Below, in pieces: positions 46,600-57,830 of a stretch of DNA of 64,000 nucleotides. The notes beneath the pieces were generated by a model. It was not told where the DNA came from and did not search any database. It saw only the letters and a list, made by a program, of their open reading frames with translations. Source of the DNA: Anisus vortex (lineage: Eukaryota; Mollusca; Gastropoda; Planorbidae); the NCBI GenBank assembly GCA_949126835.1, contig OX421495.1, forward strand, positions 18,877,079-18,941,078, in the 5' to 3' direction. Both the position numbers and the translations under genes were made by a program. How positions within the stretch are numbered: position 1 is the stretch's first letter; each line of letters opens with the position of its first letter.

Positions 46600-48075
46600 T
46601 AGTGGCCGACCGTAACCAAATTTTTGGTTTCTGCCAAAAACGAAACCATACCGTAAGTTATAAATTGCTTTTCGGTCGAAACCGAAAACATAACCGAAAG
46701 TTGCACGACAACTTCTACGGAAACCGAAAGATAAACCGAAATAGCCAAACAAAAGATTTTAAAAGGCTGCAAATATATTTATTTAATAATATGTAACTAG
46801 TTCATGGGTACTCTATTTAAGTAAACCAGAGCACATGTAATATTGTATCTGTAATTGTATATACTAGTTCATGGGTACTCTATTTAAGTAAGCCAGAGAA
46901 CATGTAATATTGTATCTGTAATTGTATATACTAGTTCATGTGTACTCTATTTAAGTAAACCAGAGAACATGTAATATTGTATCTGTAATTGTATATACTA
47001 GTTCGTGGGTACTCTATTTAAGTAAACCAGAGAACATGTAATATTGTATCTGTAATTGTATATACTAGTTCATGGCTACTCTATTTAAGTAAACCAGAGA
47101 ACATGTAATATTGTATCTGTAATTGTATATACTAGTTCATGAGTACTCTATTTAAGTAAGCCAGAGAACATGTAATATTGTATCTGTAATTGTATATACT
47201 AGTTCATGGGTACTCTATTTAAGTAAACCAGAGAACATGTAATATTGTATCTGTAATTGTATATACTAGTTCATGGGTACTCTATTTAAGTAAACCAGAG
47301 AACATGTAATATTGTATCTGTAATTGTATATACTAGTTCATGGGTACTCTATTTAAGTAAACCAGAGCAGATGTAATATTGAATCTGTAATTGTATATAC
47401 TAGTTCATGGGTACTCTATTTAAGTAAACCAGAGAACATGTAATATTGTATCTGTAATTGTATATACTAGTTCATGTGTACTCTATTTAAGTAAACCAGA
47501 GAACATGTAATATTGTATCTGTAATTGTATATACATGTATTATAAATTATTTTGTTTAGAATTGAATACACTTTAAGATTTAATAACCTAAAAGGTTTAT
47601 ATAACATTTTTGTACCTAAATATTATGACACAATTTTTGTTATAAAATTAGACAAAATTAGACAAAAATGACAAATGCAATGAAAGAAAAAAAAATAGCA
47701 CAAAGCATAACTCAAAGCCATTTTATTGAGCCACACTCCATCTTTCAACATTCTTGGGGGTGATTAAATAATCAGATTATTATAAACTTCAATTTTCTAC
47801 TTCATACAGATTAATTCGTGACAGTTTAAATAAATGAAATTATCAATAAGCAGATTAATAGACGCAGCACTAGCATTGCAGTCTGAATTTCGAAAGTTAA
47901 AATAGATCTAGATTCTAGTTATTTAGCCGATGACCGAAAGTCAATATCAGCTTCGGCAGAAACCAAAAGCAGTCCGAAAGCTAACTTTTTGAATTCGCCC
48001 CCGTAACTAGGCCCGAAAGGAGCCATTAGCCTACTTTCGGCGCCGAAACCGAAACCGAATTTCGGTGGGACTCTG
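46600..48075. mobile_element. Old hAT-like element containing a minisatellite
   Basis: The left end reads TAGTGGCCGACCGTAACC and the right end, inverted, CAGAGTCCCACCGAAATTCG. Inside both ends lie scattered CCGAAA/TTTCGG motifs and a shared TTTTGGTTTCTGCC. The flanks GTGGCCAG (46592-46599) and ATAGCCAG (48076-48083) match at six of eight positions, consistent with an eroded 8-bp hAT target duplication. No transposase is left. A 67-bp array occupies half the element. Confidence 0.45.
46796..47534. repeat. 67-bp minisatellite, 11 copies
   Basis: The unit includes ACTAGTTCATGGGTACTCTA, TTTAAGTAAACCAGAGAACA and TGTAATATTGTATCTG, with a 67-bp period. Copies differ by one to three bases. It sits inside the hAT-like element at 46600-48075, so it may have expanded from the element's own subterminal sequence. 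Confidence 0.95.
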
Positions 48076-48721
48076 ATAGCCAGCAATGTTTAATGAAGCG
48101 AAACTTGTGTTAATAGACCGGACTGACTTTCCGAAGGGAGGTCTTATAACTTGGAAGTTTGAGAGCACCAGAATAAAGTTTAATTCGATATACATGATCG
48201 ACATTTGAATTCAATATTTAACCAAATACTATAATAAGATGTTCCGATTGCTTTAATATTTCTGATATTTGATGACCCGAATGACTTCTTTTCGGAATTC
48301 CTGATTCCCGTTTATCTAATCGCTATGATTTAATTTTATTAATAGAAAATTGTGTATGGCTAAGACTATACTTAGTTTGCGCATGCGCGGCCTCTGATTA
48401 GCACTCAAGTCTTCCGGTGTAAATAAATAAATAAATGCAGACCCCCCTTGTTTGAGTATAAAGTGTTGAAAATGCAAGAATTGCACAATTGCTACCAGGC
48501 ATTATAGTTTTTAATACACATCACTAGGTTTCACGCTTGTAAACCCTAGTGTCCGCTAATATAGACAGTAGGCCTACCTTGCGATACTGTTTACAATTCT
48601 TCATATTTATTTACACCGGAAGACTTGACTACAAATCGGAGGCGGTGCATGCGCAAACTAACTATTCATCTCTATAAATGAAGCAAGCGGTCCATCTAAT
48701 TATAGTCTTTAATTTAACACA

Positions 48722-50573
48722 TAGGTTCTCAACCTTTTTCGGCTCACCGCCCCCTTTAACAACTTTTTTCCGCTCACCGCCCCCCCCCCCCAACTTACTT
48801 TTTAGCCCCCCCCCCCTTTCCACCCGTCTGGACTATAGTTTCTGTAATTTTTTTAGGCGGACTAGACTTTTTTTGTGATTAATTACTATCTTTAAATTAA
48901 ACTGAAAAGGAAACATAAAAATTAATAGATCAAAAAATTGCCTCAACAAAAGGTTTAAATAAATCAATATTAATGTGAATCGTTTGCCTGGTGTGTTGCT
49001 AGCAATTTGTCTATTTTTGTTTTAATTTTGCTTGAAAAAGCCTTAGGTCTAATAATCAGTAATATTTGTTATATTACAAAACATAACTTTTTCGGCATCT
49101 TGATTGAATCAAACGTGGGAACATTTTTTTTTATTAAAGGGAGATAATTAGCCCGTTTTATTTGAGCTAATTTTTTTTCTTTTATAAAAAATAAATGGCT
49201 TACAATTTATAACTTTGAAATGATCAAACTGTAAAAAGTATTTGAAAATTATATAAGTATTATATGACTAAAGAATTTATATGTATATTTTCAAGCATTA
49301 CAATAACTACCCAGTTTGTGTGATTACTACTTATCTATGTCCATACCGCTTAACAATAGTGAAATTATCGCTCATGAAATATATAACCATTAAGGACATC
49401 TCGGTAAAATTGAGATCAAAATATCATTAATTTTTGCAGATGTTGATCGGTTAACAGGGTAGACAGACCGGTAAACCAACCACAGGCCCAGCCAGCGCAC
49501 ACCATATACTGACCCCTACTTCATCGAAAAGTCACTGCGATTACTATTTCTTATTAATATAAAAATATGTTGGCAAATTAGATAAATATTGACTTCATGG
49601 TTGAATACATAATATATTATTGAGAAACATGGGAACTAGAAAACAAGAATTTGGTTTAATCATAGGTTCTCAACGGGGGCGATATCGGGGGGCGGTGAGA
49701 AGCTTTAGGGGGGCGCTGACATTCTCGGGGGCGATTGGGGGGCGATGAAGGGCAAGTGGGCGGTACAAACGTACCTGATATATTTTAACACCTCAGCTAT
49801 TTGAATCGATTATTTTAAGATGAAATTTGATGTCAACGCAATTGCTGCTAAATATCTGATATCCCGCAACAGTATGCCTAGGCCTACATATTATTATATT
49901 AATAAGAAATAGGAATCGCAGTGACTTTTCGATGAAGTAGGGGTCAGTATTTAGCAAATATAGTGTGCGGCCGGCTGGTCCTGTGGTTGGTTCACCGGAC
50001 TGTCGCCCTACCATGATGATATTTTGATCTCAGTTTAACCGAGATTTCTTTAATTGACTTTAATGTGTTTCAGAACAAACTGCTGCGAATAACTACATTA
50101 AGCGGTATAGATAAGTAGTAATCATACAAACTGGGTAGTTATTGTAATGCTTGAAAATATAAATTCTTTAGTCATATAATATTTATATAATTTTCAAATA
50201 CTTTTTACAGTTTGATTAGATAAAAGTTATAAATTGTACGCCATTTATTTTTGTAAAAGAAAAAAACACAGAAATATTAGCTTTAAAAAAAAAGGCTAAT
50301 TATCTCCCTTTAATTAAAAAATGTTTCTACATTTGATTTAATAGTGATGCCGAACAAGCTCTGTTTTGTAATATGACAAATATTACTGATTAGACCTAAG
50401 GCTTTTCCAACCAAAATTGAAACAAACATAGACAAAATTGCAAGCAACACACCAGATGGGCGGAAGGGGGGGGGGGGGAGTGGGCGATGAAAGAAAGTTG
50501 GGGGTGGGGGGGGGCGGTGAACGGAACAAAATTGTAAAAGGGGCGGTGAGCTGAAAAAGGTTGAGAACCTATG
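48722..50573. repeat. Large imperfect palindrome of two hAT relics
   Basis: The left arm (about 48722-49571) and right arm (about 49888-50573) are reverse complements with scattered substitutions and indels, around a loop of about 0.3 kb. Matching landmarks: ATAGGTTCTCAACCTTTTTC at the outer ends; 'ccttaggtctaat'; 'gggagataattagc'; 'ctacccagtttgt'; 'ccaaccacagg'; and 'ctacttcatcgaaaagtcac' near the loop. The right arm is shorter by deletions. Both arms include the same hAT transposase C-terminal ending as the relic at 2503. The loop holds a third partial hAT terminus at about 49663. Confidence 0.9.
48970..49055 (-). pseudogene. hAT transposase C-terminal remnant (left arm)
   Basis: On the minus strand, about 28 codons read KAFSSKIKTKIDKLLATHQANDSH-like text ending at a TAA at 48970-48972. 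This is the same ending as the relic at 2503-2870. A second, inverted remnant lies at about 50395-50455 in the right arm, where the last codons are deleted. Neither can be functional. Confidence 0.5.
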
Positions 50574-50740
50574 ATCTAGATTCTATTTCGCACTTCTTCT
50601 TTTGATGATTCGGTTGGTAATTCATGAGATGACTTCTGCTTCTGTGATGTATTCAATTAAGATCTCATTTCATTTTCTTCCCTTTCTTTTTTTGTGTGGT
50701 CCCTTTCAGCCTTTGTACAATTCTCTTCAGGTTTTGAACA

Positions 50741-51130
50741 CCTGAACAAACCAGGAAAACCAGTAACTTAACATCATTTAAAACGTTAATAAAAATGCAA
50801 GGCTACACTCGGATAACGGATGAGCGTAGGACGCAATAATCTTTTTTTATCCCTCTGAGGCCCACCGGGTCACCGGTGACCCACTATGTTTAATGGGGCC
50901 CCCCTTGTTCAAAAACTTACAAATATTAATTAAATACGTGTTTTGACTTTTTTTTTAACCCTTAAAGCCCAGTGTTCCATCTGTGGACCACAAGGGACTT
51001 AATTGTGATTTCTAGTTTTTAAAATTAACTTAGTTACTGCCTTTATTGTATAGGGCCCCCACCCAGAGCCAGAAAATAATTTGGGCCTCTGAGTTATAGA
51101 AGGAGCGTCTGTAATATATAAGATATAATC
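50741..51130 (+). mobile_element. LINE 3'-end fragment interrupted by a MITE
   Basis: From CCTGAACAAACCAGGAAAAC the sequence follows the last codons and 3' UTR of the LINE at 26330-28700. It breaks at 50850 and resumes at 51094 with ATAGAAGGAGCGTCTGTAAT, ending in the TATAAGATATAA tail. Confidence 0.88.
50851..51093. mobile_element. 243-bp MITE nested in the LINE fragment
   Basis: The inserted block starts CCCTCTGAGGCCCACC and ends TTTGGGCCTCTGAG, giving near-inverted ends that share GAGGCCCA. The flanking TTAT occurs on both sides (50847-50850 and 51094-51097), while the intact LINE has the site once. TTAN-type duplication and CCC termini would suit a piggyBac-like MITE, but the ends are offset by two bases and the superfamily is not certain. 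Confidence 0.65.
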
Positions 51131-54127
51131 TAAGTATGCTGCGTAAAAAAGATCCAAAATGAAGCGAACGAGCAGACGATCCCATCACTTTAATCAGTAG
51201 GTCCAACTGAGCTAAGAAATATTCTGATTGCCAATTCCCTCATAGCCTTGAGCACCTATGACCGCCATGTTGAAGCTCAGATTACAGACCGCCATTTCTA
51301 AATTATGTAGCTTCTAAGACATTCATTTAATAAGCTATCCAACGGTTTTGATATGAAAAGTAGTCTGATTTATCAAAGCAAATTATGACAGTTTTCAAAT
51401 TTCTTAGTCCAGGGCCCTAGGCGATTGCAAAGTTCGCGCGATGGAAGCGCCGGCCCTGAAATGCATCTTTTATCTGTTTATAAAATGTACGTTATTTTGT
51501 TATACTACAGACGCTGTCTTTGAAGCTGAGTTGAAAACAGCAGGAAGGGATGAAACTGCTCAGTTGAAAAAGTGAAAAACATTCATTATTTTAAAGTGTT
51601 TTTTTTTCTTCTGAGTTTGTAAACATGTGGGGCGCGGTTGTAGAAGACATGCCCCCCCCCCCACACACACACATACACACATACAACAGGCGTATGATCA
51701 ATGGAACATATCATGTCTATTGAACGGCTCGGCCTTTTATTTTTTTTAGCAGCATAAGATTACATCGACGGGGCGTCACGGGCTCCCTACCTACTGGGAT
51801 CAGGTGGGGGGGGGGGCAAAATAACGATGCGCTTCAACACCCCCGTGGAGGGCAATACTCAACAACGAGCCAGTAGCCCGAGATGAAACCAGATTCTAGT
51901 GGCCTGGTATACAACAGACGTGACATTGTGTCAGGCAGAAAAGTTTCAACATGAAGTGGGGGACGTATCCAGGGGCCAAGTTATCATCCATGGTAAGGGT
52001 TAGGGTTATCAAGGCCATCATCTATACCTTCTTGTGTTTCATAGCGACTGAGCTGCAATTCTAGAGTTTTCTGAATCATTCACAGCTTAAAGGTTAATTG
52101 AAACTTGATCTTTCATTTACTTCCCCTCACCCCACCCCCCACCCCCTTTTCATATCTTTTGTTTCTGTATTTTGATATCTTTCCACCACCCCCCCCCACC
52201 CCCACAACGCTCTTCTCTCATCCGTCCCTCCTATTCAAAACATCGAAAATCTGAAAATACGGACCGCGTTGCTTGTTTTAGGATTTCCGAAACTAGAGGA
52301 AAGCTTTGGTTGCAAAAGAGCACCGAGACATAGACACACACGCACGCACGCACACACACACACCCACATACACATACACTCACACACAGTCACGTACAAA
52401 CAAAACAAGACACAAAAAAGAACGCGAAGTTGACGGAACATTTTCGCTCGGGATGATGTCTCGCTCGGGAAATCCCGTGGTTGATGAAGAACAAAGCAAG
52501 AAAAACACGCCCCGTGCAAGGAGCCCAGCAGCGAGGGCACAATGCCGCCGAGCTCGTCCCGTAATGTAAAAAAAATAGCTTCCGTCTGCTGAGTGATGAG
52601 ACGGTGAACGTAAGAGTTGAAGACCTAATTGAGTGATGTGCCTCTGGGGGACATGTTGACTGGAATCTATCTTCCAGGGGAAAATGACTCTCATTGTTGC
52701 TGGCTCGGCCCTCTGCTCCTGGCCATGTCGGAGTCGAGCCTGCTATATTGGGCTGATTTCAAGGGCTTAGACCGTCAGGAAGAAATAACAATTGATCCGA
52801 TTTCTGATCAGAGAAGCGAATAGGAGAAGTCGTGGTTTTGAAGCTGACAATGGATGCAGTAATGTGAAATTTACAACGAAGTTTAGTCATAACAAATTTA
52901 AAGTGCTTAGATTTTTTTTTTCACTTGTGATCTACAGAATGAAACACAAAAAAAAGTTGAAATAGACTTCAAGCTCCCATCCTTTTTTTTTCAATTTGTA
53001 CACAGCCAGAATTTAGCTATTTCTTAAGTGACAAGTGATATGCACAAAGCTAGCTAACTATTAAATAATTATATTTATGCTTGGAATTTCAGCTAAGAAG
53101 TTGCTGTTTGTTATTGTATTTAATTATTTGCCAAGAGTTTGTTTAACTTGCCAACCCCGAGGTAATATTTGATAAGTCTTCTTTGTCTCCGTTCACAAAG
53201 TATTGTTATAGAGGAGTTAGACAATTAGTACAAATAATTGTTATGAACTGTGTCGTGACTGTAAGGTGCGCCAAATCTCCATATTGCAATTTAACTAGTA
53301 ATTCGCTAGACGTTATTGTTATATGTTATTTATGTTATCAGTTTAAAGTTTATGACCATCCAGTGATTTGCCTGTGATCAGACTAGAAATTATTATTCAA
53401 TAAACAAGAGGCAATCTGTTGTAGTCTTGTATTAAGCACAAACATTTCTCTTTCAGTTTTATGAACGAAACATTAAAACTATAAATCTTTTTCATTTCTC
53501 TAAAGTTTTAAAGGTGGGAAAACGGGCAAGAGTCGGGTCCATAATGGGTTGGGTTCAAGGGGATGGGGCGTTGTCATTGAAGTCTTAAAAAAAATTTTGA
53601 CTACTTTACAATCAACCCATTTATTTTTATTTTGTGTTAAACATTTTCTTTCTTGACTTCTTCGGTCCATTCTGTGTCCTGAATGTGTCACGAGTATTTT
53701 TTTCCATCCTGTGTGGAGGCTGAGCCGAGATCAAAGAAGAAACTCACATTGTGTGCTGCTTCAAAAATACATCTCATTCATTTCTCTTTTCATTTCGCTG
53801 CCTTTTTTTTTTTTGTTGTTTTCTTTGCTTTTCTTACTTTGAACTGTGGGAAGCATTTAACTTTTGACACAATGACAGGAAATAGAATTCTGGACCCAGT
53901 TCAAATTTAATTTATTGATAGTTCTTTTAATTAATAACATTTCTAAACCAGTTTCTAGTGTAGCAGACTATTTTGTTTTTGCTTCTGTGTTGGTTAGAGT
54001 TTGGCTGTGTTGTTAATACTTTACTTACTCTATGAAGTTAATGAAGTATTGTGCTCTATTGGGTCTAGCGAGTTAGCTTGGTGTTCGTCAGATATCTATT
54101 TACAACATACTGGTAGTAGAATACATC
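51131..54127. other. Spacer with a possible exon-like block
   Basis: It holds C-rich runs (51651-51663, 52190-52200) and a CA/CG microsatellite (52335-52370). A GC-richer part at 52420-52830 includes a splice-acceptor-like 'ctatcttccag' followed by 48 open codons to a TAG at 52823, with no recognised domain. No other structure was seen. Confidence 0.3.
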
Positions 54128-54440
54128 CAAGGTGTCTGGGTGGCGAGGTGTCTGGGTTGTAAGTGCCTAACTGTTCAGGTGTATGGGTGTTAATGTGTAA
54201 GGGTATTGAGGTGTTTGGGTGTTGAGGTGTTTGGTTGTTAAGTTATATGTGTGTTTAGGTGTTATGTTTGTTTAAGTGTTAAAGAGTGCAGGGTGTTAAT
54301 GCGTGTGTGTGCGTGTGTGTTTGGGCGCTTGTGTTTTTAGGAGTGTTTAGGTGGGAGTTTAGAAGTGCGGGATATTAATGTTCTCGGTGTTAAACTGTCT
54401 ACGTGTTAAGGTGTCGGGTTATTAAGGTGTCTGGGCCTTA
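54128..54440. repeat. Degenerate short tandem repeat of GTGTT(T/A)GG type
   Basis: About 310 bp of loosely periodic 'aggtgtctgggtgtta' units of roughly 11-13 bp, much diverged. A related block lies at about 57428-57600. Confidence 0.6.
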
Positions 54441-55719
54441 TGATGGGCATTATTTAGTATCTTTTAAATTATATACAGTCTAATGTTCCATCCACTGAAT
54501 TCTTTTAGCTCACAACTTTGTTGTATCTATTTATAGCTCCATTTTTCCATCGGCCATGAAAAGGGACGGACAGGTGTAACACTTGCCAACTGCAACGGAT
54601 CATCCAACCACCACTCTTGCAGCTCCCTTAATAGTTTTAGCGCCCTGTAAGAAGCCATCAATCACCATAATGTGTTCGATTGAGTCAATTAAACAGACTT
54701 TGTCTTACCTTTTTATGTATGTCTACACACCTGTTGGCAAATTAATTGTGAGTGTTATGTTCAGTACAAAGATAATGTAATAGGAGATATGTAAGTAATA
54801 TAGTGTGATGTGTTTTGTGTTTTTTTATTAACTAGCTGTATTGCAACATTTTTTAAAGGCTTTGTTTTATTCTCAGACTACATCTAATAGCAAAAGCTTT
54901 GCTTCGTAATTTTCAAAACCGTTAATAATATTTATTTAATAACTAGTTTGGGCTTGTAAACAAAACCCATATAAATATGTTTGTGTGTGTGTGCGTATCG
55001 ATGTATGTTTTTATATATATATATATTTTTTACAGTTTTTCGCCTACTGTAAATTGGAGGGGAGGGGAATGGGGATGTATAATTTTTATAAAATGTTTTG
55101 TATATATGGGAAGGGGTGGGGGGTCCATTCAATATTGCAAGAAGAAAAAAATATCTATTTGAAAATCTTATTATAAGTTAAAATGTAAGGAAAACGTTTA
55201 AGAGTGTCACCCAGAGTCGCATTTTACTTTTCTGTGGTTTGAACTGGGTGATCAAAGGGAGACAAACAAGTTATATTTAAATTTGAACAAATTTTACAGG
55301 AGTTGTTTCCCTTGAACCATTTTTTTTTTGTCTTAGACTTATGACCTAGGGTAATTTAATGGAATAAATTTTTTTTAAAGCGTCATTTCCACGAGTTTCA
55401 CTTAAAGTTTTTAAAAACATTAGAAATTATATAATAAAAAATTTATCTATACTTAAAGCTGCTTCCTCTTTCATTTTTTTAATCTTATCTATAAACTGAA
55501 TAAATTAATAACAAATCTCTCAAATATATCCTTTTACTTTGTATTTGTCTAAATTGTAGCCTGATTAATTTAAGTAGAGTGGAATTTAGTTTTAAAAAAT
55601 CAAAACCGATCTACATCTCATATTTAACAGTCTACTTCATTGAGCTCAACCTTGCGCACGAAAACTGAAAGTTCGATTTAATCTAAGTTTAGCTTAAGCA
55701 GGTTCTATAATTCCCATAG

Positions 55720-55821
55720 ATGTCGTGTCTAATTACCACACCGTTCTAGAACCGTGCAGAAAACATGAAATTCAAAACGCAGCAAACTTCACAGAGAGCT
55801 GTGGGTTAAAAGAAAAGGTCG
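55720..55821 (+). CDS. Candidate exon 1 of a membrane-protein gene
   Basis: A splice acceptor (ttctataattcccatag) precedes 102 bp open in one frame, and GTAAGG follows at 55822. The frame enters with two bases of a split codon and leaves with one. It encodes 33 residues with two cysteines and an NFT glycosylation sequon (SNYHTVLEPCRKHEIQNA... NFTESCGLKEK), suiting an extracellular segment. The terminal G plus AG of the next exon makes a Glu codon, so the phases fit. No family was recognised. Upstream exons and the start were not found with confidence. Confidence 0.4.
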
Positions 55822-55864
55822 GTAAGGGCGTAAAGAAACGGGTAAAATACAACCAACCCGGTGT

Positions 55865-56207
55865 AGCACAGCCATCCCAGTGGAGCACAGCCATCTCGGT
55901 GGAGCACAGCCATCCCAGTGAAGCACAGCCATCCCGGTGGAGCACAGCCATCCCGGTGGAGCACAGCCATCCCGGTGGAGCACAGCCATCCCGGTGGAGC
56001 ACAGCCATCCCGGTGAACTACAGCCATCCCGGTGGAGCACAGCCATCCCGGTGAACTACAGCCATCCCGGTGAACTACAGCCATCCCGGTGGAGCACAGC
56101 CATCCCGTTGAACTACAACCATCCCGGTGGAGCACAGCCATCCCGGATAACTACAACCATACCGGTGGAGCACAGCCATACCGGTGGAGCACAGCCATCC
56201 TGGTGGA
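55865..56207. repeat. 19-bp minisatellite, 18 copies, probably intronic
   Basis: The unit is AGCACAGCCATCCCGGTGG with a 19-bp period. Common variants are AACTACAG, ATACC and CCAG. Because 19 is not a multiple of three and no phase contains a stop, three minus-strand and two plus-strand frames stay open and read 19-residue repeats (for example MAVLHRDGCAPPGWLCSTG). The array lies between candidate exons 1 and 2. Confidence 0.95.
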
Positions 56208-56322
56208 GGACAACAAGTCGGGTAGAGAAGCATGAGCCTGTTTTTGAACATTCTCGTGTGCAACACTACCGTATCCGGTGTATGTGGCCGGGTGTGCAAG
56301 GAGTTGGAATGCTCCTTTGCAG

Positions 56323-56381
56323 AGTTCATTTCACTTCAGGATGACACCTGGCGCTCTTTTAATACTATCAAAAGTACCTAT
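56323..56381 (+). CDS. Candidate exon 2 of the membrane-protein gene
   Basis: The acceptor 'atgctcctttgcag' ends at 56322 and the donor GTGAGT starts at 56382. The 59-bp exon reads (G)AG then FISLQDDTWRSFNTIKSTY and ends on a codon boundary, so it joins exon 1 (phase 1) and exon 3 (phase 0). The same frame is also open upstream to 56232, with a Cys-rich reading (VCNTTVSGVCGRVCKELECS), so a longer exon using another acceptor is possible. Confidence 0.45.
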
Positions 56382-56427
56382 GTGAGTATCTCGAGTATTG
56401 TTCTGGTGGGCGATGGTGCGTGTGTGC

Positions 56428-56764
56428 TAATCTTATCTTATACATTACAGACGCTCCTTCTATAAAGAGGATTATTGCGACTACGCTCATCCGTGGTGCG
56501 AGTCTAGTCTTGCGTCTTTATTAATGTTTTAAATGATTTTAAGTTAAGGCTTACTGGTTTTCCTGGTTTGCTACTGTAACCCATTCCATGCCCGAATGCC
56601 ACTCGGGAAGAAAGAGTACTTAGATGCATTTCTTTGTTCTCGCATAAGGGATAAGGAAAGTGGTTTTTGTCTATATGTTTATCTGAGCATTGCAACAGGT
56701 TGTTATTGGGTTGTATTTTTAAACAAGAGTTTAATGCCTTATGTATTATTGCTACTTTACTCTG
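56428..56764 (-). mobile_element. LINE 3'-end fragment, probably intronic
   Basis: On the minus strand it covers the last 70 or so codons and the 3' UTR of the LINE family, ending in the TAAGATAAGAT tail at 56428-56440. Recognisable text includes KVAIIHKALNS, NNNLLQCSDKH and LKSFKTLIKTQD, with frameshifts between. It lies downstream of candidate exon 2 in opposite orientation. A GT/GC/GA microsatellite (56761-56830) follows. Confidence 0.88.
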
Positions 56765-57245
56765 CGTGCGTGTGTGTGTGGGGGCGTGCATGTGTGCGTG
56801 TGCGCGCGCGAGCGAGAGAGAGAGAGAGTGAGAGAGAAAGCATGAAAGTTTATAAGTGTCGGACCCTACATCAATACTCAAAAGAACTATGTGAAGAAAT
56901 ACGCAATTTTTTAATTCTTTTTTTGAGAATACCCAAACAGTGCCTGCCTTATGGTTGCTAGCGCCCATTGCAATCTCAACTTCGGTAACCCTTTTTGTAG
57001 AAATAGTTAGCTATAAAACGAAGAAATTAGGAAATTGATTTATTATCATGGAAATTTCTTTTAACATGCCTGTCCTGGGTGCAGATGCCCTAGTTGCTAG
57101 AACCACAATCCGGCAATGTGCCAAACAAAAAACAACTGATAAGACCAACCCCCCGGTCTGAGTTTTTGCTTGCATTGAAACTTTGACGACGTTTAAACGC
57201 TGACGCAGTGTAAATATTTCTGTGTAATTTTTCTCCTATATTCAG

Positions 57246-57377
57246 CTTGCCAACTCGAAGTTTGTTAGAACGGAGAGAATCGATTCGCTCACAGGAATCG
57301 GGGGTCAAGGCTTTTCAAAAGCAGGACTGGGATTTACAAACGCTTACACAAGCTTTCCAATGAAATGTGTTGGTGTT
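57246..57377 (+). CDS. Possible cassette exon
   Basis: The acceptor 'ttttctcctatattcag' is good. The frame after it stays open for about 88 codons, far past a weak GTAATT donor at 57378. A 132-bp exon ending there would read LANSKFVRTERIDSLTGIGG, then QGFSKAGLGFTNAYTSFPMK and CVGV, with phase 0 at both ends. It could therefore be inserted between exons 2 and 3. The donor is weak and no family was recognised, so this may be chance. Confidence 0.25.
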
Positions 57378-57641
57378 GTAATTTATCCCAGGAATATTTT
57401 TCAAAAAGGTCACAGTAGAAAAGTTCAAGGTGTCTGGGTGTTCGGATGTTTGGTTACTTTTCAGTTTGTCTTGGTGTTAAGATATCTTGACATTAAGATG
57501 TCTGCATGTTAAGGTATCTGGGTGTCAGGGCTTCAATGCGTTTAATGGTAAGGTGTCCGTTGTTGAAGGTGTCTATGTGTTATGGTATCTGATTTGTGTT
57601 TCAAGATTTGCATGAAACCTACCTGTCCTATTTCTCTGTAG

Positions 57642-57830
57642 GTCATCCTGTTCTACCTTATTGTCGCCCCTGTCATCGGTACCTGTTTATACTTCTGCTG
57701 GAAGGCTTATGTGGACGCTTGCGAGTACTGCGACGATCGTGAATCTAAGAAGAGCAAGAAATTGGACACCGCCGCTCTGAATTATAAGTTGAAATACGAT
57801 TGCTGTAAACGCAACGTGGCGCCCATTTTG
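57642..57830 (+). CDS. Candidate exon 3: transmembrane and juxtamembrane segment
   Basis: The strongest host-gene exon in the window. A pyrimidine-rich acceptor (cctatttctctgtag) ends at 57641 and a consensus donor GTAAGT starts at 57831. The 189 bp between are 63 complete codons without a stop, with clear C/G preference at third positions, unlike the AT-rich flanks. The product begins with a hydrophobic helix (VILFYLIVAPVIGTCLYFCW). A short Cys-containing stretch (KAYVDACEYCDD), a basic patch (RESKKSKK) and a YDCCKRN motif follow. By the positive-inside rule the basic side is cytoplasmic, making this a type I single-pass segment. I do not recognise the family. Confidence 0.7.
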
